The notes under the pieces: model-generated
Databases searched by the model: none
What the model was told of the DNA's origin: nothing
Seen by the model: the letters and a program-made list of their open reading frames with translations, nothing else
Shown: positions 27,339 through 35,670 of the stretch, piece after piece
How positions within the stretch are numbered: position 1 is the first letter of the stretch
Layout: each line of letters begins with the position of its first letter
Position numbers and translations under genes: made by a program
Assembly: GCF_052060015.1 (NCBI RefSeq)
Contig: NZ_JBPODZ010000003.1
Span: 124,001-188,000 of the forward strand
Origin: Arhodomonas sp052060015
GTDB lineage: Bacteria > Pseudomonadota > Gammaproteobacteria > Nitrococcales > Nitrococcaceae
DNA: 64,000 nt
Direction: 5' to 3'

Positions 27339-29132
27339 ATGGCGGAGAATCGCACGGATACGGCAGCGGAGGTGGATCCCGAGGAGCTCGCGCGGTCGCT
27401 CTCCCAGATCGCCGAGAAGAGCCAGCAGCTGGTCAAGGACTTCCTGGCCCGGCAGGAGGGCCAGCAGCTGAGCATGGATGACGCGTTGCACATGAGCCGA
27501 CTGTTCCAGGACCTCTACAGCCGGTTGATGGCCGATCCCGTCGGCCTCGCCCAGGCACAGATGGCGTTCTGGCAGGACTACATGGCGCTGATGCAGAGCA
27601 CTACCCTGCGCATGTGGGGACTGGAAGCGCCGCCGGTGCGCGAGCCGGATCCGAAGGACAAACGCTTCAAGCACGAGTCCTGGGAGGAGAGCCCGGTCTT
27701 CGATTTCCTGAAGCAGTCCTATCTGCTCACCGCGGATTACATCCACCACACGGTCAAGAACGTCGAGGGTCTCGACGAGAAGACCGAGCGCAAGATCGAT
27801 TTCTACACCCGGCAGTACATCGACGCCATGTCGCCGTCGAACTTCCTGGCGACCAACCCGGAGGTGCTGCAGAAGACCATCGAGACCCGGGGGCAGAACC
27901 TGCTGCGCGGGCTGAACAACCTCCTCGAGGACCTGGAGCGCGGTGGCGGCAAACTCAACATCCGTATGACCGACCCGGAGGCCTTCGAGGTCGGCCGCGA
28001 CCTGGCCGTGACGCCGGGCAAGGTCGTCGCCGAGACCGATCTCGCCCAGGTGATCCAGTATGCCCCGGCCACCGAGGAGGTGGCGCGCCGGCCGGTGCTG
28101 TTCATCCCGCCGTGGATCAACAAGTTCTACATCCTCGACCTGCGGCCCAAGAACTCACTGATCCGTTACCTGGTGGAGAACGGGCAGACGGTGTTCACCA
28201 TCTCCTGGCGCAACCCCGACGAGTCGCTGGCGGACAAGGAGTTCGAGGACTACATGCTCGAGGGGGTGTGCGCAGCGATGAAGGCGGTGGAGGAGTCCAC
28301 CGGCGAGTCGGATATGAACGTGGTGGGCTACTGCCTCGGCGGTACCCTGCTGGCGGCGACCCTCGCCTACCTGAAGGCCAAGGGTGACGAGCGGGTGCAC
28401 AGCGCCACCTTCTTTACCGCGCTGATCGACTTCGAGCAGCCCGGCGAGCTGGAGGTGTTCATCGATGAGGAACAGCTCTCCACGCTCGAGCGCCAGATGG
28501 ACGAGGTCGGTTACCTGCCGGGCCAGCAGATGGCGGCGACCATGTCGAGCCTGCGGGCCAATGACCTGATCTGGTCGTTCTTCGTCAACAACTACCTCCA
28601 GGGCGAGGACCCCTTCCCCTTCGACCTGCTGTACTGGAACCAGGACAGCACCAACATGCCGGCGAAGATGCACGCCTTCTACCTGCGCAAGATGTATCTG
28701 GAGAACAAGCTGCGCGAGCCTGGCGGTATCACCCTGGATGGCGTGCCTATCGACGTGAGTAGCGTCGACGTCCCCGCCTACTTCATTTCCGCGAAGGAAG
28801 ACCACATCGCCCCGTGGAAGGCCACCTACCAGGGGGCGCGGTTGCTCGGCGGCTCGAAGAAGTTCGTCCTCGGCGGCTCCGGCCACATCGCCGGAATCAT
28901 CAATCCGCCGGAGAAGAACAAGTACGGCTACTGGACCAACCGGAACATGCCGGCGGACTCGGAGCAGTGGCTGGAGAACGCGGACTACCACGAGGGCTCT
29001 TGGTGGCCGGATTGGCTGCGCTGGCTGAGCCAGAAGTCCGGCGGTAAGGTGCCCGCCCGGTCCCCGGGCGGTGGCCGGCTGACGCCCATCGAGGATGCCC
29101 CCGGGCGTTACGTCAAGGCCCGCCACGACTGA
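27339..29132 (+). CDS. phaC: Class I poly(3-hydroxyalkanoate) synthase
   Basis: The 597-residue protein is a class I PHA synthase, polymerising (R)-3-hydroxybutyryl-CoA into storage granules. The lipase-like box GYCLGG holds the nucleophile Cys332; the catalytic Asp is in SAKEDHIAPW and the His in GGSGHIAGIINPP. PWINKFYILDLRPKNS and YWNQDSTNMP are also conserved. The start MAENRTDTAAE follows GAGAGG; an open frame extends 39 codons upstream without similarity. No phaB or phasin gene is adjacent; the thiolase at 0.6-1.8 kb may supply acetoacetyl-CoA. A terminator-like hairpin follows. Confidence 0.96.
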   Translation: MAENRTDTAAEVDPEELARSLSQIAEKSQQLVKDFLARQEGQQLSMDDALHMSRLFQDLYSRLMADPVGLAQAQMAFWQDYMALMQSTTLRMWGLEAPPVREPDPKDKRFKHESWEESPVFDFLKQSYLLTADYIHHTVKNVEGLDEKTERKIDFYTRQYIDAMSPSNFLATNPEVLQKTIETRGQNLLRGLNNLLEDLERGGGKLNIRMTDPEAFEVGRDLAVTPGKVVAETDLAQVIQYAPATEEVARRPVLFIPPWINKFYILDLRPKNSLIRYLVENGQTVFTISWRNPDESLADKEFEDYMLEGVCAAMKAVEESTGESDMNVVGYCLGGTLLAATLAYLKAKGDERVHSATFFTALIDFEQPGELEVFIDEEQLSTLERQMDEVGYLPGQQMAATMSSLRANDLIWSFFVNNYLQGEDPFPFDLLYWNQDSTNMPAKMHAFYLRKMYLENKLREPGGITLDGVPIDVSSVDVPAYFISAKEDHIAPWKATYQGARLLGGSKKFVLGGSGHIAGIINPPEKNKYGYWTNRNMPADSEQWLENADYHEGSWWPDWLRWLSQKSGGKVPARSPGGGRLTPIEDAPGRYVKARHD

Positions 29133-29151
29133 GCCGTCTTTCCCCTGATCG

Positions 29152-29182
29152 CCGGCGGCGGGCGCACCCGCCCCGCCGCCGG
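29152..29182 (+). terminator. Hairpin after phaC
   Basis: CCGGCGGCGGG (29152-29162) pairs with CCCGCCGCCGG (29172-29182) in an 11-bp perfect stem with a 9-base loop. It is followed by TTCCGCTG, a weak U-tract. Confidence 0.5.
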
Positions 29183-29201
29183 TTCCGCTGACAGGAGTCC
29201 C

Positions 29202-30071
29202 ATGTCCCCCGTCGCCCGCAGCCTGTTCGAGGTCAACGCCTCTGTGCTCCTGCTCGGGCTGGTGCCACTGTTCGCCAAGCTGATCCCCCTGGACGCGGTG
29301 AGTATCATCACCTGGCGCTCGCTGATCGGCGCCGCCGCCCTGATCGCCTGGCTCGCCTGGCGACGGGAACGCTGGTGGCTGCAGGGCTGGCGCCACCGCG
29401 CCCTGGTGGTGCTGCTCGGCGTGATCATGGCGGTGCACTGGAGCACTTACTTCCAGGCGATCCAGGTGGCCACCGTGGCGGTGGCCGTGGTCGCGATGTT
29501 TACCTGGCCAGTGATGGCGGTGCTCATCGAACCGCTGTTCCACGGCGGCGGCTGGCGGGCCCGTGACCTCGGTCTGGCCGCCCTGGCCCTGGTCGGGGTG
29601 GCACTGGTGGTCCCGGAGCTTTCGCTGGCCTCGGAGCACCTGGCCGGCGCGCTGTGGGGGTTGGGCTCGGCGCTGCTGTTCGCGGTGCGTAACGTGTTGC
29701 ACCGATGCTATCTAACCGGCTACCCCGGCACGCTGATGATGGCCTGGCAACTGGTGGTCATCGTCCTGTGCCTGGCGACGTTCAGCCGGCCACCGGCCGC
29801 CGCCGGGGACTGGGGGTTGCTGGTCCTGCTCGGCGCGGTGTTTACCGCCTTCGCCCACAGCCTGTTTGTGACCAGCATGCGCCACCTGCCGGCGAAGAGT
29901 GCGGGGATGATCTCCTGCCTGCAGCCGGTCTACGGCATCGTCGCCGCCGCGCTGGTGCTCGGGGAGGTGCCGCCGCCGCTGGCGGTGCTCGGCGCGCTGC
30001 TGGTCCTCGGGGTGGCGGCCGCGGAGACGGCGGGCGTGCCACGCCGGTCCGCGACCCGGGACCTGCCCTGA
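29202..30071 (+). CDS. EamA/DMT-family transporter
   Basis: The 289-residue protein has ten predicted membrane helices arranged as two EamA repeats. Repeat one covers about residues 1-135 and includes ITWRSLIGAAALIAWLAW; repeat two covers about 145-280 and includes AKSAGMISCLQPVYGIVAAALVLGE, a typical EamA C-terminal stretch. These inner-membrane carriers export metabolites, amino acids or drugs. The substrate is not predictable. The ATG follows ACAGGAG. It is convergent with sohB. Confidence 0.88.
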   Translation: MSPVARSLFEVNASVLLLGLVPLFAKLIPLDAVSIITWRSLIGAAALIAWLAWRRERWWLQGWRHRALVVLLGVIMAVHWSTYFQAIQVATVAVAVVAMFTWPVMAVLIEPLFHGGGWRARDLGLAALALVGVALVVPELSLASEHLAGALWGLGSALLFAVRNVLHRCYLTGYPGTLMMAWQLVVIVLCLATFSRPPAAAGDWGLLVLLGAVFTAFAHSLFVTSMRHLPAKSAGMISCLQPVYGIVAAALVLGEVPPPLAVLGALLVLGVAAAETAGVPRRSATRDLP

Positions 30072-30080
30072 CGCGGCCGC

Positions 30081-31067
30081 TCAGCGCAGGCGGGCGAGGG
30101 CGGATTCCAGGACCAGGGACAGCCGCCGGGTCAGCGGCTCGTGCCGCTCCCAATGCAGCTCCACCAGCTCCATGCGCTCGGCGCGCTCGAGGAGCAGGTC
30201 GTCGCTGGTGCCCACGGCGTCCACCAGGCCGAGCTCCCGGGCCCGGGTGCCGAGCCAGTATTCGCCGGTGGCGACCTGGTCGACGGCGAGCTGCGGCCGG
30301 TAGCGGGCGATGTGCTCCTTGAACAGGCCGTGCACCGCGTCGAGCTCCTCGCGGAACTTCTCCCGCCCGGCCTCGGTGTTGCGGCCGAACACGGTGAGGG
30401 TGCGCTTGTGCTCGCCGGCGGTATGGAGCTCGAAGTCGATGTCGTGGCGCTTTAGCAGGCGGTGGAGGTTGGGCAGCTGGGCCACCACCCCGATGGAGCC
30501 CACCACCGCGAACGGCGCCGCGACGATATGGTCCGCCACCGCCGCCATCAGGTAGCCGCCGCTGGCGGCGATCCGATCCACGCACACCGTCACCCGGATG
30601 TCCTTTTCGCGGAGCCGGGCCAGCTGGGAAGCGGCCAGGCCGTAGCTCGGCACCGTGCCGCCACCGCTTTCCAGGCGCAGCAGCACCTCGTCGTCACTGC
30701 GGGCGCTTTTCAGCACCGCGCTCACCTCCTCGCGGAGGCTGTCCACGGCGCTGGCGCGGATGTCGCCGTCAAAGTCCAGCACGAACACCCGCGGCAGCCG
30801 GGCCTCGCCCTCACCGGCGCGCCGGCTGCGGTTGCGGCGCTTGCCGGCACGGGCCAGGCGTCGACGCAGGCGCCCGCCACGCTCGGCTTGATGTTCGATG
30901 CGCCGGCGCATCTCGTCGTAGCGATCGTTCAGTCGCCGCACCCGAAGGCCCTCGCGCTCGCCACGCCCCCCGCGTGCCCGTGCCGCGAGGGCCACCACGA
31001 CGACCGCCGCGGCGACGAGGGTGGCGATCTTGGCGAGGAACAGGCCGTACTCCTGGATGAAGGCCAT
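30081..31067 (-). CDS. sohB: SohB-type inner-membrane S49 peptidase
   Basis: The 328-residue protein has an N-terminal membrane helix (about 9-30), an Arg-rich linker (about 35-90) and a C-terminal S49 domain. VFVLDFDGDIRAS starts the fold, RLESGGGTVPSYG contains the oxyanion region, and RIAASGGYLMAA holds the serine nucleophile. VGSIGVVAQ contributes to the active site, and HKRTLTVFGRN carries the conserved lysine region. E. coli SohB is a putative periplasmic/inner-membrane peptidase that can suppress loss of DegP. The start MAFIQEY follows GGGGGGCCC; it is divergent from the small ORF at 31118. Confidence 0.92.
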   Translation of the reverse strand: MAFIQEYGLFLAKIATLVAAAVVVVALAARARGGRGEREGLRVRRLNDRYDEMRRRIEHQAERGGRLRRRLARAGKRRNRSRRAGEGEARLPRVFVLDFDGDIRASAVDSLREEVSAVLKSARSDDEVLLRLESGGGTVPSYGLAASQLARLREKDIRVTVCVDRIAASGGYLMAAVADHIVAAPFAVVGSIGVVAQLPNLHRLLKRHDIDFELHTAGEHKRTLTVFGRNTEAGREKFREELDAVHGLFKEHIARYRPQLAVDQVATGEYWLGTRARELGLVDAVGTSDDLLLERAERMELVELHWERHEPLTRRLSLVLESALARLR

Positions 31068-31117
31068 GGGCCCCCCTACCATTGGTTGGAGGACGCAGTA
31101 TACGTGTGGGGGGAGCG

Positions 31118-31423
31118 ATGATGCAGCAACCAGCGCCGCCGGCCGCGCTGGAGATCGGCGGGCGCGCCTACTACACCCTGCGCCAGCTCGATGGCTGGCT
31201 TGGGGCGCCGAAGGGGATCGCCTTCCGTGCGTTCAAACGCTGCCGCGACCGGTTCCGGGAGGGCAGCGACTTCCTCCGCCTGGACGCCGTGGACGATGCC
31301 GGGCGTATCGCCGCGCTGCGCGAGCGCGAGCTCGTTTATCCCGCCAGCGTACACGTGGTGCTGATCGCCGATACGGCCGTGGCACGCATCGCCGAAGCGT
31401 CTTATATGCAGAATAACAGTTAG
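31118..31423 (+). CDS. Small ORF6N-like putative DNA-binding protein
   Basis: The 101-residue protein is not one I can assign firmly. Residues about 17-55 (YYTLRQLDGWLGAPKG, then AFKRCRDRFREGSDFLRL) resemble ORF6N/Rha-type N-terminal domains of phage regulators, where a short helix-turn-helix-like unit is followed by an RFxxDFxF-type strand. The rest is a short helical tail with an AT-rich last stretch (SYMQNNS). Two adjacent ATGs (31118, 31121) follow GTGGGGGGAGCG. No phage genes surround it; it sits between sohB (divergent) and a peroxiredoxin downstream, 84 bases away. A local regulatory role is inferred. Confidence 0.6.
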   Translation: MMQQPAPPAALEIGGRAYYTLRQLDGWLGAPKGIAFRAFKRCRDRFREGSDFLRLDAVDDAGRIAALRERELVYPASVHVVLIADTAVARIAEASYMQNNS

Positions 31424-31470
31424 AATAAAATTAACTATTCTTTTTCTGTATAGCTGCGGGTTGCTACAGT
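31410..31470 (+). promoter_or_regulatory. AT-rich promoter/operator region ahead of the peroxiredoxin
   Basis: About 45 bases here are strikingly A/T-rich in a GC-rich window. AGTTAGAATA (31418-31427) and TAACTATTCT (31432-31441) form nested inverted elements: AGTTA with TAACT and AGAATA with TATTCT. TATAGC and TACAGT further on are possible -10 elements. This looks like a regulated promoter, but no specific regulator site could be matched. Confidence 0.4.
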
Positions 31471-31507
31471 GTCGGCCGGATCGGACAACGGATACTAGGA
31501 GGACAAT

Positions 31508-32143
31508 ATGGCGCTTCGCATAGGCGATACCGCACCGGATTTCACCGCGGTCACCACCGAGGGGACGATCAACTTCCACGATTGGAGCGAGGGCAGCTGG
31601 GTGGTGCTCTACAGCCATCCCGCGGACTTCACGCCGGTGTGCACCACCGAGCTCGGACGCACCGCCAAGCTCAAGGAGGAGTTCGGCAAGCGCGGGGTCA
31701 AGCCCATCGCGCTGTCGGTGGATCCGGTGGAGGACCACAACAAGTGGCTCGAGGACATCAACGAGACCCAGAACACCCGGGTCAACTTCCCGATCATCGC
31801 GGACGGTGACCGGAAGGTCTCCGAGCTCTACGACATGATCCATCCCAATGCCGACGCCTCGGCGACGGTGCGCTCGGTGTTCATTATCGATCCGAACCAC
31901 AAGATCCGGGCCACCATTACCTATCCGGCCTCCACGGGGCGCAACTTCGCGGAGATCCTGCGGGTGATCGATTCCCTCCAGCTCACCGACAACTACGGCG
32001 TGGCCACGCCGGTGGACTGGGTGGATGGCGAGGATGTGGTTATCATCCCCTCCATCCCCAACGAGGAGGCGGAGAAGCGCTTCCCCAAGGGCTGGAAGGA
32101 GCTGCGCCCGTACCTGCGCCTAACCCCCCAGCCGGACAAGTAG
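31508..32143 (+). CDS. 1-Cys peroxiredoxin (Prx6 type)
   Basis: The 211-residue peroxidase reduces hydrogen peroxide and organic hydroperoxides. The peroxidatic Cys45 is in SHPADFTPVCTTE, the Prx6-type active site, with the catalytic Arg further on in TVRSVFIIDP. The C-terminal domain (about 150-211) with NYGVATPVDW and FPKGWKELRPYLR is typical of Prx6. No resolving cysteine is visible, so it is a 1-Cys enzyme. The ATG follows ACTAGGAGGACAAT, a strong ribosome-binding site that suggests high expression. Confidence 0.95.
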   Translation: MALRIGDTAPDFTAVTTEGTINFHDWSEGSWVVLYSHPADFTPVCTTELGRTAKLKEEFGKRGVKPIALSVDPVEDHNKWLEDINETQNTRVNFPIIADGDRKVSELYDMIHPNADASATVRSVFIIDPNHKIRATITYPASTGRNFAEILRVIDSLQLTDNYGVATPVDWVDGEDVVIIPSIPNEEAEKRFPKGWKELRPYLRLTPQPDK

Positions 32144-32193
32144 TCCCTCCAGCCACCCCGTCCGGCGCGGCAGGGTGAGGCGGCTGCCGTGAC

Positions 32194-32221
32194 GGGCCAC
32201 CGGTGGTATCATTGGTGGCCC
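32194..32221 (+). terminator. Hairpin after the peroxiredoxin gene
   Basis: GGGCCACC (32194-32201) pairs with GGTGGCCC (32214-32221) in an 8-bp perfect stem around a 12-base loop. There is no U-run. It lies between the peroxiredoxin stop and the ctaG start, which supports the later ATG start for ctaG. Confidence 0.45.
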
Positions 32222-32244
32222 GCTGGTTGGTGCTGCCGACGAAC

Positions 32245-33111
32245 ATGCCGCCGCTGTCCGAGATTCTCGCCTTCCTCACACCCTATGAATGGCAGCCGCT
32301 GGTTACCCTTGCGGTGGGCGGGGCATTGGTGCTGTACCTGCGGGGCATCGCCGCCGGGGCTCGGCCCGGCTTCTGGCGAAGTGCCGCATTCTTTATCGGC
32401 CTGGCGTTGATGTACCTGGTCAGCCAGACCCAGTACGATTACTACGCCCAGTACGTCTTCTTCATCCACCGCCTGCAGCACCTGGTGCTCCATCACCTGG
32501 CGGCGATGCTCATCGTCCTCGCGAACCCGCTGCCGGTGCTCGCCGCGGGGACGCCGGCGCCGCTACGGGATCGGCTGGTGCGGCCACTGTGGCGGACCCG
32601 GCCGGTGCAGTGGACCTATCGAGCCCTGCAATTCCCGCCGGTGGCGGCGTTCCTGTTCGTCGGACTGATCTATTTCTGGTTGATCCCGGAGATCCATTTC
32701 GATGCCATGCTCAGCCGTGATCTCTACGCGGTGATGAACTGGAGCATGGCCATCGACGGCATCCTGTTCTGGTGGTTGGCGCTGGATCCGCGGGCGCCGG
32801 GGCCGGGGCACTACACCCTCGGCTTCGGCAAGCGGTGCTTGATGCTGGCAGCGGTGGCGGTGCCGCAGATCCTGCTGGGGGCCTATATCACACTGGCCGG
32901 CTCCGGCATCTACGAGATCTACGAGCTCTGCGGCCGCCCCTGGCCGATCAGCGCGGAGACCGATCAGACCCTGGGCGGCGTGCTGACCTGGATCCCCTCG
33001 GCGATGATGAGCGTGGTGGGCACGGTGATCGTGCTCGCCTTCTGGCATCGCCATGAGAGCGGGACCCCCGCCGGGCCTGCCCCCGCTGCGGTGCGGCGGG
33101 TAACTTCTTGA
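32245..33111 (+). CDS. ctaG: CtaG-type (caa3 family) cytochrome c oxidase assembly protein
   Basis: The 288-residue membrane protein has about seven helices. Conserved CtaG_Caa3 features are QYDYYAQYVFFIHRLQHLVLHHLAAML, with several His residues, and LYAVMNWSMAIDGILFWWL. These fit copper delivery or assembly of a haem-copper oxidase in the inner membrane. The next gene encodes a SCO protein, supporting that role, though no oxidase subunits are in the window. An in-frame GTG at 32203 would add 14 residues but lies inside the preceding hairpin, so I prefer ATG 32245; neither has a strong ribosome-binding site. Confidence 0.85.
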   Translation: MPPLSEILAFLTPYEWQPLVTLAVGGALVLYLRGIAAGARPGFWRSAAFFIGLALMYLVSQTQYDYYAQYVFFIHRLQHLVLHHLAAMLIVLANPLPVLAAGTPAPLRDRLVRPLWRTRPVQWTYRALQFPPVAAFLFVGLIYFWLIPEIHFDAMLSRDLYAVMNWSMAIDGILFWWLALDPRAPGPGHYTLGFGKRCLMLAAVAVPQILLGAYITLAGSGIYEIYELCGRPWPISAETDQTLGGVLTWIPSAMMSVVGTVIVLAFWHRHESGTPAGPAPAAVRRVTS

Positions 33112-33137
33112 GATTCCACTGGAGGAACGACGGGACC

Positions 33138-33722
33138 ATGGGAGTATTGCGTGTCGCAGCCGTTGCGCTGGCGCTGGCGGCGCTGTTGATTGCCTGCTCG
33201 GGCGCCGAATGGCGTACCAAGGATATCTCCGGGATGATGCCGGAGCTCGATTTCGAGCTCACCGACGAGAACGGCGAGGCGGTGACCGAGGCGGACTATG
33301 CCGGCAAGGTCAATATCCTGTTCTTCGGCTATACCTTTTGCCCGGATATCTGCCCGGTGGTGCTGGCACGGCTGATGCGCATCCTCAACGAGCTGGAGCC
33401 GGCGGAGCGCGAGCAGGTGCAGGTGCTCTTCGTCAGCGTCGACCCGCGGCGGGATACCCCGGAGCGGCTACGCGAGTACACCAGCGCCTTCGGTGAGGAC
33501 TTCATCGGCCTGACCGGTACCCAGGAGCAGCTCAAGGCCCTGAACAAGCGCTACCGGGTGACCTACGGTTACGGCGAGCCCGACGAGCACGGCAATTACA
33601 TCGTCTCCCACAGCGGGGCCGTGTTCATCTTTGACAAGGATGGCACCGCCCAGCTGCTGGTGCGCGACAGCGATCCCAACGAGGATGTCCTCGCGGACCT
33701 GCGCCGGCTCCTCGACGCGTAG
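33138..33722 (+). CDS. SCO1/SenC-type copper chaperone lipoprotein
   Basis: The 194-residue protein starts with a lipoprotein signal ending LLIAC (Cys20). The thioredoxin-like domain carries the copper ligands Cys68 and Cys72 (TFCPDIC) and His158 (VSHSG). SCO proteins load the CuA site of cytochrome c oxidase or act as thiol-disulfide partners in that process. The ATG has GGAGG 12 bases upstream. It follows ctaG by 26 bases, so the two form an oxidase-assembly unit. Confidence 0.94.
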   Translation: MGVLRVAAVALALAALLIACSGAEWRTKDISGMMPELDFELTDENGEAVTEADYAGKVNILFFGYTFCPDICPVVLARLMRILNELEPAEREQVQVLFVSVDPRRDTPERLREYTSAFGEDFIGLTGTQEQLKALNKRYRVTYGYGEPDEHGNYIVSHSGAVFIFDKDGTAQLLVRDSDPNEDVLADLRRLLDA

Positions 33723-33726
33723 CGAT

Positions 33727-33796
33727 GGCAGCCACGGATAATCGCGGGTCGGCCAGCCCGCTTACTCCGTGTCTATCCCGGCCATCCGTGGCTGCC
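33727..33796. repeat. Long imperfect inverted repeat between sco and ilvD
   Basis: GGCAGCCACGGAT (33727-33739) and ATCCGTGGCTGCC (33784-33796) form a 13-bp perfect stem. Within the 44-base loop, GCGGG (33744-33748) and CCCGC (33757-33761) form a second hairpin. It lies between two convergent genes, so it may act as a bidirectional terminator, or be a REP-like palindromic element. Confidence 0.6.
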
Positions 33797-33806
33797 GATG
33801 CCGTGC

Positions 33807-35501
33807 TCAGGATTCCGGGAACAGGTCGCGGTCGGTGACCGCCCCGTAGCAGGCGGAGCTCACCAGCTTCGCGTACTTGCCGAGGACCCCGCGGCGGTAG
33901 TTGGGCGGCCGCGGTTTCCAGACCCGGCGCCGCTCGGCGAGGGTGGCCTCGTCCACCTCCAGTTCCAAGAGGTTCTGGTCGGCGTCGATGGTGACGGTGT
34001 CGCCCTCCTCGACCAGGGCGATGGTCCCGCCCACAGCGGCCTCCGGCGCCACGTGGCCGACCACCATGCCGTAGGTGCCGCCGGAGAAGCGGCCATCGGT
34101 GATCAGCCCCACCGCGTCACCGAGCCCGCGGCCGATGATCGCCGAGGTGGGTGCGAGCATCTCCCGCATCCCGGGGCCGCCCTTGGGCCCCTCATAGCGG
34201 ATCACCAGCACGTCGCCGGCGCGGATCTCATCGGAGAGGATGGCCTCCATGGCCTCCTCCTCGGAGTCGAAGACCCGGGCCGGGCCGCTGATCCGGCGCT
34301 TCTTGATGCCAGTGACCTTGGCGACCGCGCCCTCCTCGGCGAGGTTGCCGCGGAGGATGGCCAGGTGGCCGTGCTCGTAGAGCGGGTCGTCGAAGGGCCG
34401 GATGATCGCCTGATCCGCCGGCGGTTGCTCGGGGATGTCGGCGAGCAGCGCTGCCAGGGTGTCGCCGGTGACGGTGACGCAGTCGCCGTGGAGCAGGCCG
34501 TTGGCGAGCAGGATCTTGAGCACCTGGGGGGTGCCGCCGACGGCGTGGAACTCGGTGGCCAGATACGTCCCCGAGGGCTTGAGATCGCAGAGCACCGGCA
34601 CCCGGGCGCGGATCCGCTCGACGTCATTGATGGAGAACTCCACCTCGGCGGCCTGGGCGATGGCGAGCAGGTGGAGCACCGCGTTGGTGGAGCCGCCCAC
34701 CGCCATGACCAGGGCCATGGCGTTCTCGAAGGCCTTGCGGGTCATGATGTCCCGGGGGAGGCGCTGGTGGCGGATGGCGTCGACCAGGACCTCGCCGGCG
34801 CGCTCGGCGACCTCCCGGGCCTCGTCGTCCTCGGCGGCCACGGTGGAGGAGCCGGGCAGGCTCATGCCCATGGCCTCGAAGGCCGAGGACATGGTGTTGG
34901 CCGTGTACATGCCACCGCAGGAGCCCGCGCCGGGGCAGGCGTGCTTCTCGATGGCGGTGAGCTCCTCGTCCGACATATTGCCCGCGGCGTGCTGGCCCAC
35001 CGCCTCGAAGGCGCTGACGAGGTTGAGCTTGCGCCCGTTGTAATAGCCGGGCTTGATGGTGCCGCCGTAGACGAAGATGCCGGGGATGTTCAGCCGGGCC
35101 AGCGCGATCATGGCCCCGGGCATGTTCTTGTCGCAGCCGCCGGTCGCGAGGATGCCGTCGAGGCGCTGGCCGTTGCAGACCGTCTCGATGGAGTCGGCGA
35201 TCACCTCGCGGGAGACCAGGGAGAACTTCATCCCCTCGGTCCCCATGGAGATGCCGTCGGAGATGGTGATGGTGCCGAAGGTCACCGGCATCGCCCCGGC
35301 CCGCTTGAGCGCGGTCTCGGCGCGCTCGGCCTGGGCCCCGATGCCGAGGTTGCAGGGGGTGATGGTGGAGTGGGCGTTGCCGACGCCGACAACGGGCTTG
35401 TCGAAGTCGTCGTCGGTGAAGCCCACGGCGCGCATCATCGCCCGATTGGGCGTGCGCGCCACCCCCTGGGTGATCACTCGGCTGCGGCGGTTATCGGCCA
35501 T
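33807..35501 (-). CDS. ilvD: Dihydroxy-acid dehydratase
   Basis: The 564-residue iron-sulfur enzyme dehydrates 2,3-dihydroxy acids in valine, isoleucine and pantothenate synthesis. Cluster and substrate motifs are visible: STITPCNLG, the CDKNMPG signature (ATGGCDKNMPGAM), and the GAGSCGGMYTANTM signature. The C-terminal TDGRFSGGTYG motif is also present. This is the shorter (about 560-residue) form rather than the 616-residue E. coli form. The start MADNRRSRVITQG was chosen because the 57 upstream in-frame codons lack similarity. Divergent from zapE. Confidence 0.96.
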   Translation of the reverse strand: MADNRRSRVITQGVARTPNRAMMRAVGFTDDDFDKPVVGVGNAHSTITPCNLGIGAQAERAETALKRAGAMPVTFGTITISDGISMGTEGMKFSLVSREVIADSIETVCNGQRLDGILATGGCDKNMPGAMIALARLNIPGIFVYGGTIKPGYYNGRKLNLVSAFEAVGQHAAGNMSDEELTAIEKHACPGAGSCGGMYTANTMSSAFEAMGMSLPGSSTVAAEDDEAREVAERAGEVLVDAIRHQRLPRDIMTRKAFENAMALVMAVGGSTNAVLHLLAIAQAAEVEFSINDVERIRARVPVLCDLKPSGTYLATEFHAVGGTPQVLKILLANGLLHGDCVTVTGDTLAALLADIPEQPPADQAIIRPFDDPLYEHGHLAILRGNLAEEGAVAKVTGIKKRRISGPARVFDSEEEAMEAILSDEIRAGDVLVIRYEGPKGGPGMREMLAPTSAIIGRGLGDAVGLITDGRFSGGTYGMVVGHVAPEAAVGGTIALVEEGDTVTIDADQNLLELEVDEATLAERRRVWKPRPPNYRRGVLGKYAKLVSSACYGAVTDRDLFPES

Positions 35502-35670
35502 TGCGCTTCCTCGCTGGTTCCATCGGCTGGCGGTGTCGGATCGGTCATCAACAAACAAAGTTACGAGAGATCGCCGCGACAGGCAATGATGAGGGCCGGG
35601 CCCCCGCGGGGCGCTTCGGCCGGGGACGGCGCCGTGCGATAATCCCCGCGCTCTGGCGTCGGGAGGTAGC

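Noticed and set aside
28155..29702. A 515-codon open frame on the minus strand
   Set aside because: It runs antisense across phaC and part of the EamA transporter; both of those have strong motif support.
33798..35642. A 614-codon open frame on the plus strand
   Set aside because: It is antisense to ilvD over its whole length; its His/Gly/Asp-rich composition is that of a mirror frame in GC-rich DNA, while ilvD has clear family motifs.
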